Shown here one piece after another: positions 51,601 to 63,967 of a DNA stretch of 64,000 bases. Made by a program: the position numbers and the translations under genes. Each line of letters starts with the position of its first letter. Position 1 is the first letter of the stretch. The DNA is taken from assembly GCF_001638985.1 (NCBI RefSeq), contig NW_017265134.1, forward strand, positions 1,612,001-1,676,000, read 5' to 3'. The notes under the pieces are model-generated. The model did not search any database, was not told the DNA's origin, and was given only the letters and a program-made list of their open reading frames with translations. Source of the DNA: Phycomyces blakesleeanus NRRL 1555(-). Taxonomy: Eukaryota > Mucoromycota > Mucoromycetes > Mucorales > Phycomycetaceae.

Positions 51601-53572
51601 CAATATCTCTACGGATATATTCGATAGGGTTATCTTCGAATAATTCTTCGTCCGAAGCTGTACTCACACACAATAATAATAATAATCAGAGGTTAAAATT
51701 TACAGTCACTTCCTTAGTTTTATATATATATATCCCTAATAACTTACTTCTCATAGAAATGTTGGGAAGAGCAATCTTTTCGCACATTTGCTGCATAGTA
51801 GTTTCCTGACCAAATATATCAGAGTATTTTCTTAAACGGATAATACAGGTCAATGTAGCCAATCCGTTTCCAACCATCTAAACGAACAGCAATTGGTTAG
51901 CCATGAATATATATACACACACATCCACACATAGACTGACAGTCCTTTTTTATTTTTTATTTTTATTAATTTCTTATTGTATTCAAATCTTACAGTGTCA
52001 TACTTGGACTCTTGTCCAGTATTTGCCAATAGTTCAAACACAATTGGAATAAAATCCTTGAGCTGTTCAAATTCTTCACTGTACTTTTGGGTGTAAAGTT
52101 CGACAATCTCACAGATACCAGTCTTTATCTTTTCCAAAGGACCTGCTTCCTCTTCATCCTAAAATACACACAGAGAAATTGTTAATTGTGCTGTACATAT
52201 TTATGTCTTTATGTATGTATATGTATGACACTTACCTCACTAACAAGAAGGGGGTTGTTGTATAACAAATACTTTTGGAACAATGCCATGAAAGTAGCTA
52301 TGTTATCCTCAAAGAATTCAGGCAAATCCTGACAATTAAGATCGTAAAAAATCTTGATAAGGAGAATGATCGATTGTGCCAAAATCTGGAGAGCGTGTTC
52401 GTTGTTCGCATTTTCAGTCATCAACCTGTCGGTAATCTTGATAATGATACAGAAAATAAGAATAAATGCATGTGTTTAAGGTTATACCACATCCACACAA
52501 GTCTAACCCACAAGCAAAAAATAAAAGAGAGACATACCTGAAAGAGCTGCATATAAGGCTCACAGAATACATCCAAAACATACTTGATCTTTGCAAACAA
52601 AGTATCGGATTTGAACTGTGATCTCCATCTAAGACAACACCACGCATTATTCATACATTTTTTACCCTTTTGTATATTGCACACAAACTCCAAAGAAAAT
52701 AGCCAAAAGAAAAAGCAGAGTATTATTACCTTTTGAAGATCGAGTGCGCAGTATGAAGGATACCATTGTTAGTTTTATAGTCTGTGGGGCTCAATTGACT
52801 GATCAATTCCTATACACACACAAAGACACAAAGGCACAACCGAAAATTAACAAATATGATCCATAGATCCGTTTGGCACTCCACAGACACAAGCACAAAA
52901 TTAGCCTTTGTTCAGAGTATAAACTCACAGGTAAAAGGTTGGTCCACTCTTCAGGGAAATCAGTTTCAGCCATAATGCTCAGTGCGTCACTCAACTGAAG
53001 CTGAAGCTTCTCTGGGACACTAATCATCAACTGAACTATTTGAGTTTTGATTGCTACTCGGTCTTCAGGTGTAATATTATTGATATCATCGCTTTCCTGT
53101 TATTTATGAGATTTCAGGAAGATGAGTACATTGAGATCTTGGAACTTTTTTCTTCTGTCTTTTTTCTTCTCTATTTTTTTTCGTTTTATGCCAAAAAAGA
53201 AGGCTGGCAAATATAGGAATGAAATCAAACATGTTATTCTTACAGGAACCCATTGACGTTTGACAAAGTTCTTGAAATAAAGTGAGGCTGCAAAACGAAG
53301 AGTAACGTCGACTTGCTGATCGCTAATGAGTCTCAAAAGGACAATCGAAAATCCAGGCTGGACTTCAAAAGCAAACAACTGGCGTTCGGCTGAATAGTAC
53401 AAATACAAAGTAGTATATAAAAGGTGAATACGATGCGATTAAAGGAATGAAAGAAATGTTGAATGAGAAATTGGTTTGAATCTGAACCTTCTTTCTGGAC
53501 AGCTGCAGCGGGGTTAAATGTATTTTGCAAATACTGCTGCAGGGCAGTGTAGGCTTGATCGTTTGCAACCAT
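48685..53572 (-). CDS. CSE1: Exportin CSE1/CAS, importin-alpha recycling receptor (about 960 aa, many exons)
   Basis: Importin-beta-family export receptor that returns importin-alpha to the cytoplasm with RanGTP. ATG at 53570-53572 gives [20 protein letters not shown]. The N-terminal importin-beta domain follows: [40 protein letters not shown] and [18 protein letters not shown]. Characteristic later blocks include [57 protein letters not shown] and [20 protein letters not shown]. The last exon ends [20 protein letters not shown] before the stop at 48685-48687. These span the whole family length. The gene is split by about 20 short introns; interior borders are approximate. Identification is very secure. 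Confidence 0.95.
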
Positions 53573-54596
53573 TTTGATAGTAGAAGGAAAGGCCAGGACG
53601 CGTGAGGCGCAGGTCTTGCGAGTCAAGTCAAGTAAGAAATAAACAGTGACATGACGCGAGCACAAATCTCCGCTCATTTTTGTATTCACCCCCCATTTTA
53701 TTCATTCATTCAGTCAGACATACAGACAGACAATAATTACAGACCGTAGATTAGAAGCAAACGCTAAAGGGCGGTTTTTTAAATTCCAAGGGGTAGTTTT
53801 ATAGGTATTAAAGGGCGAGTATCTTTTTTTATGTCAATTTGTTTAAAGAACAGTTTACAATTGGCCGATTAAAAAGTAAAAAAAAAAATTGATCCCCTTT
53901 TCGAGACCAAATCGATATTTTTTTTCGAAGTTGAGAGCCTATCAGTGCCAAAATAACTTTTACGTATAGCCGATAAGAATATAAGTAGCCAATTATAATC
54001 CCACTTTAGGTCAGCGATACTAATAGTTAAACATAAAAACAAAAACAAATGAGTGGTGATCAAAACCAAACAGCACAATGCTAAACAGAGTCAAGGTAGG
54101 CAATGCTGTTTGAAATAAATGGCAATGAATATTATTATTGCTTGAATAAAAACAGATAGTGCTGATCAGAATTATTTAGAGCATTATCTGATTAGAATTT
54201 GTCCAAGAAACACAGACTAACATATATCCAAGATATAGCCTGATAGGAGAACGACTACCTGGTGAGCATATAGAGCCAGGCCGGCTGGTAAAATTATATT
54301 TGAATCACTCCTATACATGTTATATGGAGATTGCCAAGATATTTGATCTCTAGAACTAGTCATAGGCTGAGAGATTCTTTCTCTCGATTTGTGATGTATC
54401 AGTCTTTTTAAAAAAGTCTTGGCTTTCAAAAAAATAATAACAATGAATGAAGTTATATAATCAATAATGCTTATATGTAAACTAGTATAAGCCTGAAAAC
54501 AAAGAAGCTGATATGAGCTTATCCCAATCGAGTTTTAAAGTAAAATTGGTACTTGGGCGAGGACATTTCTTTTTTAGTTTTCTTTTTATTCAAAAA

Positions 54597-55830
54597 GAGA
54601 ACCACTGTTTGTCTCCAAGGTAAAATATTTTCAACAGTACACAGTCTAACCCACGAATCTTCTTATATTTTTAAGAAGTTGGAATATAAGAACGCGACTT
54701 AGACTCTGCCTTTAAGTTCTCTGCAAATCTTCTTACCATTTTACAATCACATCACTTAAAGTCTACTATCCATTCGATAAACTGCTCAACTCATTTTTAC
54801 ACATTAATTGTAATATGTAGTAACTAAAATCTTTATAGCGGAGAGTTATATAAAGCTTGAAGGGAAGGGGGCGCTCTACTTCCAAAAAGGATTTGTGTGT
54901 GTCTTCGAATGAATTTATGTGTGTGTGGGTGGATTTATGTGTGTGTGGGTAGATTTTGTGTGTGTAGGTAGATTTTGTGCCCCAGACGTGGCACAGCGGA
55001 GGTACAAATATTAAGAGAGGCAAATTGAATAGTAAGAAAAAGAACGTCTTTATCGATTGATATATATAAACATATTATTCTATCTCTTTAATAAATAACA
55101 CTCTCACATTTTTTTTCTAATATGGAGATATTAATCCAAAATCAATCATAAATACCTTAATTGCAATGCAGTATAATACTTAAATAAAATTATAATTGGA
55201 ATAAGAGGGTCAATTACTTGTCATAGAATAATAACAAAAAATTAAAGACTAATTGAAAACTTGTAAAAAAGCAAAAAAGTAAAGTGAAGTAAAATAAAAT
55301 AATTAATTTAAATTTCAAATGCCCAGTCTTTTTGGTAGATTGTAGGGCATTTTTGTAACTCAAACGGTTTAAACTGTTTTTAGTAATTTAAAAACACCTG
55401 GGAGCGTGGCATTTTTGTGAGGATAGCAGTTTTTGTCCACCAAAAAAAAATGCGGCGGTGTTGTAATATTTTATTTCTCCCAATGTCGTATAATCAAAAA
55501 TGCAAAATTTTATTACTTCGGAATTAGAAGCTTACTTTAGAAAAAAACGTACTAAGCTATCTATTTTTTATGTGCTACAAAAGTAGCAAAAAAACGTCGG
55601 CAAGTGAAAATTAAATAATTGGATTTTACATAGTGTTGCCCTTTGGTGGGTGTTTTTTTTTTTAAAAAAATAACTAAATCATTTTGACTTTGTTTTGTAC
55701 TATCTATGATTTAGAGCTCTAGTTTTAATTTATAATCCCAATATTTTTACTTTTGTTTCTTTATTTTGTATGTATTTTCTTATTTATTTATTATTAAAAA
55801 AAGGGGGGTAGACAAACGGTGGTTCTCTGG
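54597..55830. mobile_element. possible 1.2-kb inverted-repeat element
   Basis: The 21-bp end AGAGAACCACTGTTTGTCTCC at 54597 recurs inverted at about 55810-55830 with 19 of 21 positions matching. No target duplication and no transposase are visible, so this is a weak call. Confidence 0.4.
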
Positions 55831-56307
55831 ATATTTTTTTTTGTTCAATTGGATACTTTAAACAAAAATTTGCTCGATATTTATAGATCATTTAACCTCA
55901 TAAGCCTTGGAGATTTCTTGCGCCAAGTTTATTTTTTTAAAAAATAAAATAAAAACAAAATCGTGTTATCGATGGTTATTTCCAGTCAATGAAAAAGAAA
56001 CTTTCATCCAAATTCGACTTTAATTACGCACACTCTTTCATCCTTATAACTTGAACAATGTATATGTATGTTATTTTCAATATGTAAAAACAAAATAAAG
56101 TAAAATGAACAATTCAAATGATGTTTTGATGTCTAAGAAATGAATAAATGAATAGATATAAATAATGGGTTAAATAAATAACAAGAAAAAAAAACAATTA
56201 TAATGAAAGGAAATACAATAAAGTGAAGAAACCACCAATATACTTCTAAAAAATAAATGATTGATAATAAGAATGACTTAGATATTTTCTACTAAACTAG
56301 TCTATTG

Positions 56308-57051
56308 GGGGTACTCAGCCAGATTGATCGATCAAATTTTGAATTCAGAACGCGATATTTTTGGACTAAAATTGTAATAGCGACGATCGAAATTTGATCG
56401 TCTTTTTGAAAGATCAAATTTCGATCAAATTTTGATCGAAAAACGTACGGCTTTCTGATTGGCCTAATCCTTACTTTTTTTATATGCAATACGATACTGT
56501 TTTTATCTTTCTCAATAAATAATAGAATTTATTGCCGTCAAAGTCTTATAATACTTCTTTCTCTCCATCTTACATAAAAAAATACAATACAAAGTAGCAA
56601 ACAATTGATGCCTTGAAGAAATCACATAAAATCAGTGAATTTATCGTGAAAAAAAAACACTGGTAGAGTCTTTATCAGCAAGTGCAGACGAGCTTATTAA
56701 AGATATTTTAGAAGTAATCAAAAAGGAAGTTAATATAAAGTTGGAGCAGATGGCTGCCGTGAAGGAGCTTGAACAAACACTTAAAGCCAATAAATACATA
56801 CACAAGGTTGACAATTTATTTCCAGATGTTGAGTAAAGGAAAAGAACACTTGACTTCTTCGAGAGTCTAGATGACTATAGGTTCAAAGAAGAAATCAGAA
56901 TGTGCAAAAGCTTATTCTATAAATGCTATAAAAATCTATGAATTTTGTACGAATTTTGTACTTTTGTCTTTTGGTGTCCTCAACTACAAATTGATGCCAT
57001 TGGCCAAGATTCACACAAGAATTTGATCGATCAATCTGGCTGAGTACCCCT
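56308..57051. mobile_element. 744-bp DNA transposon remnant, PIF/Harbinger-like
   Basis: Perfect 31-bp terminal inverted repeats start GGGGTACTCAGCCAGATTGA. Subterminal GATCAAATTT motifs recur in both orientations within 110 bp of the left end. The interior plus strand at about 56680-56940 translates, with stops, into a helical segment ending RTLDFFESLDDYRFKEEIRM followed by CKSLFYK, which resembles the region ahead of the DDE domain in Harbinger transposases. The catalytic part is gone, so this is a dead internal-deletion copy. The target duplication is unclear (TATT on both sides, offset by one G). Confidence 0.75.
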
Positions 57052-57172
57052 ATTAAAACCAACATTTCCTGCTAGGGTATACAATTTTTGAAGTAGTATG
57101 TTAGATGGATATTTTATTACACACAAATGTATATCTATATTAGTAGTGTGACACTGTATGTATAAAAGTATA

Positions 57173-57549
57173 CAGTTAAAGCTCGATATAGTGATATGGA
57201 TGGTGGACAGAAATTTTATCACTATCACTATATCGAGCGTGTTTTTTTCTTACTCCGCGCATTATTTAGTGATATTTCTAATGCCGCTGTGAGTGACTAC
57301 TGTTTTCTAATAGGATTCATAGTATTTTGTCTAGGAAAGTGGGCTTGCTTTAAAATGCTAAATAAAATATATACTATATTTATTTTTTTATACTACAAAA
57401 ATAAACTCAGAGCTCGATATAGTGATACTGGTGGATTCAAATTTTATCACTATCACTATATCAAAAAATAGTGATAATAAGCAGGCATGGGCCCAAATTT
57501 TCCAAAAAATTATCACTATATCGAATATCACTATACCGAGCTTTGACTG
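57173..57549. mobile_element. 377-bp MITE, pogo/Tigger (Tc1-mariner) type
   Basis: Ends begin CAGTTAAAGCTCGATATAGT on the left and, inverted, CAGTCAAAGCTCGGTATAGT on the right, 18 of 20 identical, each flanked by TA. Inside, the TIR-like 60-bp palindrome is repeated (57181-57240 and 57413-57470), giving a nested foldback. No transposase. The only ORF across it is repeat-derived. Confidence 0.88.
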
Positions 57550-58781
57550 TATACTCAATATTATACTTTTTATGCCTAGCTAAAGCCAATATCCTGCCTT
57601 GTATTAGAGAGAGAGAGTAAACTTGCAGCAATTTTGTCTGAAATGCTAAAAGTCCACGCCCTCTATATTAAAGGGATTTTATTATTATAATAATTATCGC
57701 TCGTTAGGGACCAGATATAATTGTCAGATTTTGGATAACAAGTCATGTTTATGTGATCTGATAAAAACAAAACGTCGATTCCCTCCGATCAACAATGATT
57801 TTATCAATTGATTTGTTACTACCATAAAAGTAATAAATAATCATCGAAAACCACGCTTCATTAAAAGAAAAAATATTGATTTTCTAATAAATTTAAAGAT
57901 ATCAGCATGATCTGTACATAAGCTGTTTTAAGAGTATAAGCTCAATATCCCGCTAAATCAGACTCTCTATCTCTCCTTATTATTAGTATTGTTGTTGAGC
58001 CAATAACGAAAAAAAAATAGAGCCGAAAGTTCCATTATTGGATTTTTCATGTTCTATCTTATTAACCCATGCATAATTTTTCCCATTTTAATTCATGTGC
58101 TTTACTTGACTTTATTTTGTTTTTATTCTTTTAGACAGTGCACAAGGCATAAGGTAAAAAAACAGTTTCAAGATTTATATAGGTACATACATTATTAATT
58201 GCCTTGCTTTATTTTTATATGGTTTTGAATACAGTATTAGTAATATTAGTCAGAGCCAAAAAAAAGGTTATTGATTGTTATTATATATCTGCAAGAAATA
58301 AAAAACAAAAACACGCACGCAAACATTTATTGCTTGAATTTTGCATAGTCAATGCCAGTAAGCTTATTACAAAAGGTGTGCAAATGTGTTTAGTTTACAG
58401 TTGTGCGAGATTAAGAAATTATCTTGAAAGTTAAATAACCTTATTAAGCAAAGAAATAAGAACCCGTCTGTTTAGGTTCATAAATTTTCTTTAAATTCTT
58501 ATAATTTTCTTGATAGCTATAAGCTTACAAGTATAAACTCAAATACTATACGATGTGTAAGTTGATCCCTAGTTTTACCTACTTCTCTACCGTTTATTTC
58601 AAGTGGACACACATTTACTTATTGTCTATAATACGCGCGAGAGTAATTTTTTGACTTGATGGTGAGATGAAATCCGTTCAAAATTTAGACGTGTTTACCA
58701 TTTTTTATGGTTTTTATTTGATGAATGTAGGCATCCCTTGACTATACTCTTTCTTTTTTCTTTTTTTTTTAAAAATATAAT

Positions 58782-60144
58782 TTATGCTTTCTTAACCTCT
58801 TCATTCTTAATCTCTTCCTGCTTGGCGACGACAACAGGAACGGCTGCAAAAGTAGCAGAAGCGGAAGGAGTAGCCTCACCTGCAGCAGCTGCGGCAGCTG
58901 CTTCCTTCAACTTCTTCTCCTTCTTCTCAGCCTTCTTATCCTTCTTGGGCTTCTGCTTCAACTGTGTCTCAATAGGAGGATAAGCAAGCTTGGTGAGTTC
59001 AATAAGGGCAGGGTCTTCAAAGGCCTTGCGGATAGGCTCCAACAATTCGTTAATGGCAGCAATAACACCAGCCTTAAGATCTCCGGGATGGACAGTCTTG
59101 TCGGCGAAGGCCTTTTCCAAAGACTCATAGTTATTGAATACCATGTTTCCACCGTACTGCTCGGGACGAATGGCGGTAAAGACAGGCTTGTTACCGTGGA
59201 GGGTCTTAAGAGGGAAATAGACTGACTTGACAAAAGAAAGAATACCGTTTTCGGCAATGTTACCCTCTTCACAGAATGCCTTTTTAATCTTCTTTTGGAC
59301 ATCCTTGGCGCTGTCAAGGAAATCAATCTTGGAGTCGGGATCAGAGGAAGACATCTTGGAGCCAGCCAAACCAGGTACCATGGCGTTCATTAAGTGAGAA
59401 CGCTTCTTGTAACCCAACTGAGGCAAGTACTTCTCGGCATAGACAAAAATCTTGCGCTGATCAACACCACCAAACTGACAGTCCACACCAAGGTACTCCT
59501 CATCCAAAGCCTGCATACCGGGATACAACAAACCAGACAACAAGGCAGAGTCAACCTGCTTAACAACCTCAGCACCAGCCTTCTTGGCATCGTGCTCAGT
59601 CACACAAGCTGCAAGACGCAAGTTATCCATAGAATATTCACGGGACAACTCAAAGCTCGATCCAACAATAAATGTCAATTTTTCAATTGGGACACCGAGA
59701 GAAGTCAAGACAGCCTTGATGAGAGCCTCGTAGTACTTTACACGGTGACCAACGAGTTCCAATGGAGCTTTCATGTTGTCCAAAAAGGCATGCAAATCGG
59801 CCAAAAGAATCTTTACCTATCGACATCATATACATACATATGCTTTTTCTTGAATACTCTGCTGTTGTTTTCTCTGGCACTGGTAATTCTTAAACTATTT
59901 CATATGTATGTATGTATCTATTAGCTGTATTTCTTTTCATTACCTCGACACCAGCAGCCAAGAAGTCTGCAATCTTGGACATGGCAACAAAGTAACCAAC
60001 ATGAGGTTTGCCAGTGGGTGCAGTTCCCCAGTACATCTTCAAGTCACGCTCGGCGAGAATCTTCTTAATTTCATCACCACCGAGAACCTCCTGAAGGTTA
60101 CGAGTAATAAGAGTGTACTTCTCTTCGGGAGTAAGGGATGCCAT
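58782..60144 (-). CDS. TYS1: Tyrosyl-tRNA synthetase, cytosolic (411 aa, 2 exons)
   Basis: Charges tRNA-Tyr with tyrosine in the cytosol. Exons 60144-59944 and 59816-58782. Class I signatures are present: the HIGH-equivalent HVGY in [20 protein letters not shown] and the KMSSS loop in [34 protein letters not shown] and [20 protein letters not shown] match eukaryotic TyrRS. No mitochondrial presequence is present ([20 protein letters not shown]). Past residue 350 a Lys-rich segment and an Ala-rich tail ([20 protein letters not shown]) replace the EMAPII domain of animals, as in yeasts, with a slightly longer tail. Codon use is biased to C-ending codons relative to neighbours, as expected of a highly expressed gene. 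Very secure. Confidence 0.97.
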
Positions 60145-60747
60145 TCGAAAGAAGTTGAGTGGAATAAAAAAAAAGGGTAAAGGGGGAGGTCCGCGCAAGT
60201 GCTAATCAAAATTCTGACTCATATCAACTCAACTTGTCCCACCCCCCAAAAACAAAGCGTCAAAGCCACTTTCTGTGACCACTAGGATCCAATCACTCCC
60301 CCCATCTTCAACCTTCTTCGTACAATGGCTTTCAATACCCAATTTAAGCATTTCAATATATAGACTACAAATTGTGTAAAGATCCAAAAAACAAAAAATA
60401 AACCAAAGAAGCCATTTGCGATTCCTCGCATAATTCCATGTTCTTTTTCTTTTATAAAATATATGTATATATATATATTTATTACAATGTATAATACACA
60501 CACATATATATACACAAATACGTATATGTACAGTATTGCTTTCTCTAAGTTCTATCAGAATAAAATAAATATTGTACATGTTCCCAGAATTTGCATAAAA
60601 ATCCAAAAAAATATCCAATTGTTCAATTGATGAAATTATAAAAATAAAATGAAGACAAACAGACAACCAAACGAATAGTTTTTTTTTCTTTCTTTATGAA
60701 ATGTGAGATTCTTTTTCTTTTGTTGTTGTAGGTTATTTTTGTTGCTC
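60145..60747. other. intergenic, TyrRS promoter / eS28 3' flank
   Basis: Between two minus-strand genes. It contains AT and CA repeats (60450-60520) and poly-T near 60680-60720. No gene seen. Confidence 0.6.
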
Positions 60748-61237
60748 TTAACGGAGACGACGAGCTTCACGTTCGGATTCCAAGAGACACAAAATGTCGT
60801 TCTCACGGACGGGACCCTTGACGTTACGGATGATGCTACGGTTGGTATCATCCATGAACTCAACGCGGACCTGGGTGACACCACCACGGGATCCAGTACG
60901 GCCAAGAACCTTGGTAACCTTAGCGAGCTTAACGGGAGTCTTGGAAGTGTCCTGTAACGAATAAACACATTATTAAGTGGAACTATTATTATTACTTATA
61001 ATATCTTAAAAAAAACAATGTGATGCAGATTGTGATTGGAAAATGAAAATGTATATTTGAAATATATATATCTAAGTGTTCGTATTTTCGAATATGTATA
61101 GGATCTTTTTAAGATTTCGTTTTGATGTTTCTGATATTTGTATTCATCCATTCATCCATTCGTTCGCTTGTGTGTGTGTGTTTGTCTCATCTCTTTGCAA
61201 ATATCCATTCATTGATATCCATCCATTCACTCACCAT
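60748..61237 (-). CDS. RPS28: 40S ribosomal protein eS28 (68 aa, 2 exons)
   Basis: Small-subunit ribosomal protein near the mRNA exit. The first coding exon is only the ATG (61235-61237), followed by a 283-nt intron (gtgagt...ttacag). Exon 2 is 60951-60748. The product [21 protein letters not shown], then [20 protein letters not shown] and [20 protein letters not shown], then REARRLR, matches eS28 at nearly every position and length (68 aa against 67-69). There is no other ATG upstream in the exon 2 frame, which makes the single-codon exon necessary. Biased codon use (GTC, CGT, AAG) fits high expression. Very secure. Confidence 0.96.
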
Positions 61238-62020
61238 ATCTAAGGATCGTGAAGAAAGGGAAGGTTCAGATGGGTGTGCCGGCTTGGACTGATTTTGGTA
61301 CTCCACTCCCAACTTTGGATTTTTTTATTTTTTTTATTTTTATTTTTGGTTTTTGGTTTTTGGTTTTTTGGTTTTTTTTTTCGGTAAATCTGTGTGTGTT
61401 GTGTGTGCATTGGAGATAAAGTCCCACAGTCAAATTCGAAATAGCATAGCCAAAATATCACCTGTAGAGATATGGCATCGACAGCACAGGCAACAGCACA
61501 GTGATAAGTCAGAAACGCACATCTCTGTCATTTTTTTTACACGCACAGGCATATAATAGCATAATCACAACCAGATATTTTTAAATGTCACATTCATATA
61601 TTTGTGTCTTTAGAAAGAAAAATGAAGTCCACAGTACTTTTTATACAGTCAGATATAAGCCTTTACATATATAGATGCTGTTACAAGCCTCTTTAATTCT
61701 CTCAAACTATTAACGCACATACATATACATACACATGCATGTATGTGAGTTTTCAGTCTGGTTTTCTTTCTTTAGACTATCTGAGAAAGAGCTGGCGATG
61801 TCATCAAATTTTGATGTATTTTTATTATTATTATCAGAGAGAGAAGGAGGGAGAGGGAGAGAGAGAGAAAGGGAGGGAGAAATAATTCAACAAAAATGGA
61901 AAGATTCCCCCCCCCCCCACTACAATCCGCCCCCCCCCCTCCAATGCCAGACAACCCAGTCTTCTCTCTTTTTTTATATTTTATTTTTCAATTTTCTTGC
62001 AATTATTCTTTCTCAAACTG
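61238..62020. promoter_or_regulatory. divergent promoter region eS28 / Sds3-like gene
   Basis: A 783-bp spacer between divergent starts. It contains (GA)n at 61836-61880, two C-runs (about 61907-61940) and pyrimidine-rich DNA directly before the ATG at 62021. No defined motif is named. Confidence 0.55.
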
Positions 62021-63967
62021 ATGGATTCCCTGCTTGAGAAATCAGACGACGGTTGCGAAGATAATGTACCTACACGCCAGAGTTCAAAGTTGTCCTTAGG
62101 TTCTTCTCCATCAGTGTTGAGTGCAGAGGATGGTGAAGGATTGCTTCATTTTGCACAGGGAATTGAAGAAGAAGAGGAGGACGATGACGAACTATTTGCT
62201 TACCACGCAGACTCCCCAGAACCTCTTTCTAATGAAGCCACTGACATTGAACACGAAAATGACGACGACGACGGCCAATACTCGGCCTCGCCTCTTTCAT
62301 CTGTCCCAGACGATTTCCCACTCTCAAGGTCAGCTTCACCAGAACCTGGAGAGGACGATCTCGCAATACGAAAACGAAAAATAGAGAATCCTGAAGAAGA
62401 CGAAGACGACGAAGAAGAGGATGAGGACGAGCCTACAGTAAAAAAGCCACGTTCATTGTTGGATTTGGAGTTTGTGGCAATGGAGGTGGATAAGGAAACA
62501 GAAGTTGAATCTGTACATCCACTCCATGTAAACGAAACTGAAAAGACACCTCAAAACAACAAAGTGACGCCTGCCAAGCGCTTGGATTCCAAAGAGGTTG
62601 ATACACGTAGTAGACGGCGGTCGATACGCGGCGAGCCTTTGGAGAAACAGGGAGAGGATGAATCACCAGAGGAAGATGAAGAAGAGGTACCAGAAACACC
62701 TGAGGAAAAGGGCAAAAGGCTATCGCTTGACACGGAACCAAGGCCGATCAAAACAACACGTTCAAAAGCCCAGTCTCCGACTGAGGACAAGTTTAATTTT
62801 ATGAGTCCTATGTTTTGTGGTGAGTGAAAAAGTGTACATCTTTAAATCTGTATAGATGTGCATATTGTATGTATAATACTTATTATACGATATATACATA
62901 TACATATGCATACACACACATACACACGATTTCTTATTATTATTATTATTATTATTTTCTGGAAAGAACAACCAATGGAAGAAGAGGAAGAGGAAGAGGA
63001 AGATTTGGATAGTCAGCGGAGGCACAACGATGCATTGAAAGCCCTGACATTTATTGAGGTTGAATTTGCAAGACTAAGAGACAAGTAAGTTGGTAAGATA
63101 GGATTGAATTTGAGACTAATGATGTGCATAGAATGTATGAAGAGAAGATGAATGAACTCAATGAAGAAGCAACCATGATAGCCAATGGTAATATATAATT
63201 ACATTAAATTAGATTAAATGAATGAATGGTTGTTTGTAATACCAAGGAAAATAATTCAAATATATATTAATTACTTATTGTACTTTTTTTTTATTGTGCT
63301 ATAAACTAGGCACACATCCCGAACTGGTGGCTTTGATGGAGGAAATTGAAGCAAAGAAGGGAAAACGGATTCGGGAAGCCGAAGCGTGGCGAGCATGTCA
63401 ACACAATAACTTTAGGCAACAGTTTGAGGGGGTTGCCTACCAAGCTAATATGCATTTCGCTGTAAGTTTCGATTTTTGCTATACATGATGTGCTAGTACT
63501 TTATGAGTTAATTCGAGTAAATGGTTTTGATAGTCAAAGAAGAACGCTTTGAGACGGGAAATATTAGCTTCATTGAATGGGAAAAGATTTTCGATGGAGA
63601 ATGAAAGGGCAAAACTCAACGATGTTACGCCAGGTAGATAATTGTTATATCTTATTTTGGTTTGATTGAGTTTGGAAGATTCTTGTGGGATTCTTATTAA
63701 TCTAAAAAGATTATCTTTTCTATATTAATCCTTGTAGATCGGCCATTGTCTGACCCTGCAGTACTTTTACTGCGAAAGAGGCATCAAAAGGAAGAGTCTG
63801 GTGAATTACAAGACATAAAGGAGACCATTGGGTTTCCTATGGCACCTCCGGCTACAGGACTATCGAATAAAGATATTGAAGAAGACCTACTTGCCTTACG
63901 GGTAAGTTGATTGAAAATACCGTCTTTTTTTTCCTTGAAAATATTCACTTCTTTACAGAGTCGATAG
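62021..63967 (+). CDS. Sds3/Dep1/BRMS1-like Sin3-Rpd3 corepressor subunit (465 aa, 7 exons)
   Basis: Likely nuclear subunit of the Sin3-histone deacetylase complex. Exons 62021-62819, 62967-63084, 63132-63187, 63310-63461, 63534-63633, 63738-63901 and 63959-63967 join in frame to a TAG, so the gene probably ends inside the window with a 9-nt last exon. Residues 1-265 are a disordered acidic region (EEEEEDDDELF, EEDEDDEEEDEDE) with basic NLS-like RKRKIEN and RSRRRSIR. The Sds3-like domain (about 275-400) reads RRHNDALKALTFIEVEFARL, RDKMYEEKMNELNEEATM, GTHPELVALMEEIEAKKGKR and FEGVAYQANMHFASQKNALR, a predicted coiled coil. The acidic head resembles yeast Dep1 more than Sds3. The family is secure; the paralogue is not. 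The start ATG follows a pyrimidine-rich leader. Confidence 0.88.

Larger units (their letters stand above)
53573..58781. other. 5.2-kb gene-poor region with transposon remnants
   Basis: No host gene is supported between CSE1 and the TyrRS gene. The region contains the inverted-repeat pair at 54597/55830, the PIF/Harbinger-like remnant at 56308-57051 and the pogo-type MITE at 57173-57549. The intervening DNA is AT-rich; ORFs at 54217-54429, 54766-55023 and 58204-58434 have no recognisable domain. Confidence 0.7.

Noticed and set aside
54217..54429. 70-codon minus ORF
   Set aside because: Contains one hydrophobic stretch, but no recognisable domain or gene context; may be a remnant of a mobile element.
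57196..57471. 91-codon ORF across the pogo-type MITE
   Set aside because: Its ends are the internal palindromes (HYHYIERV and HYHYIKK), so it is repeat-derived.
58204..58434. 76-codon ORF in the transposon-rich gap
   Set aside because: The first codons are Leu/Ile/Val/Lys by base composition; no motif, splice partner or promoter seen.
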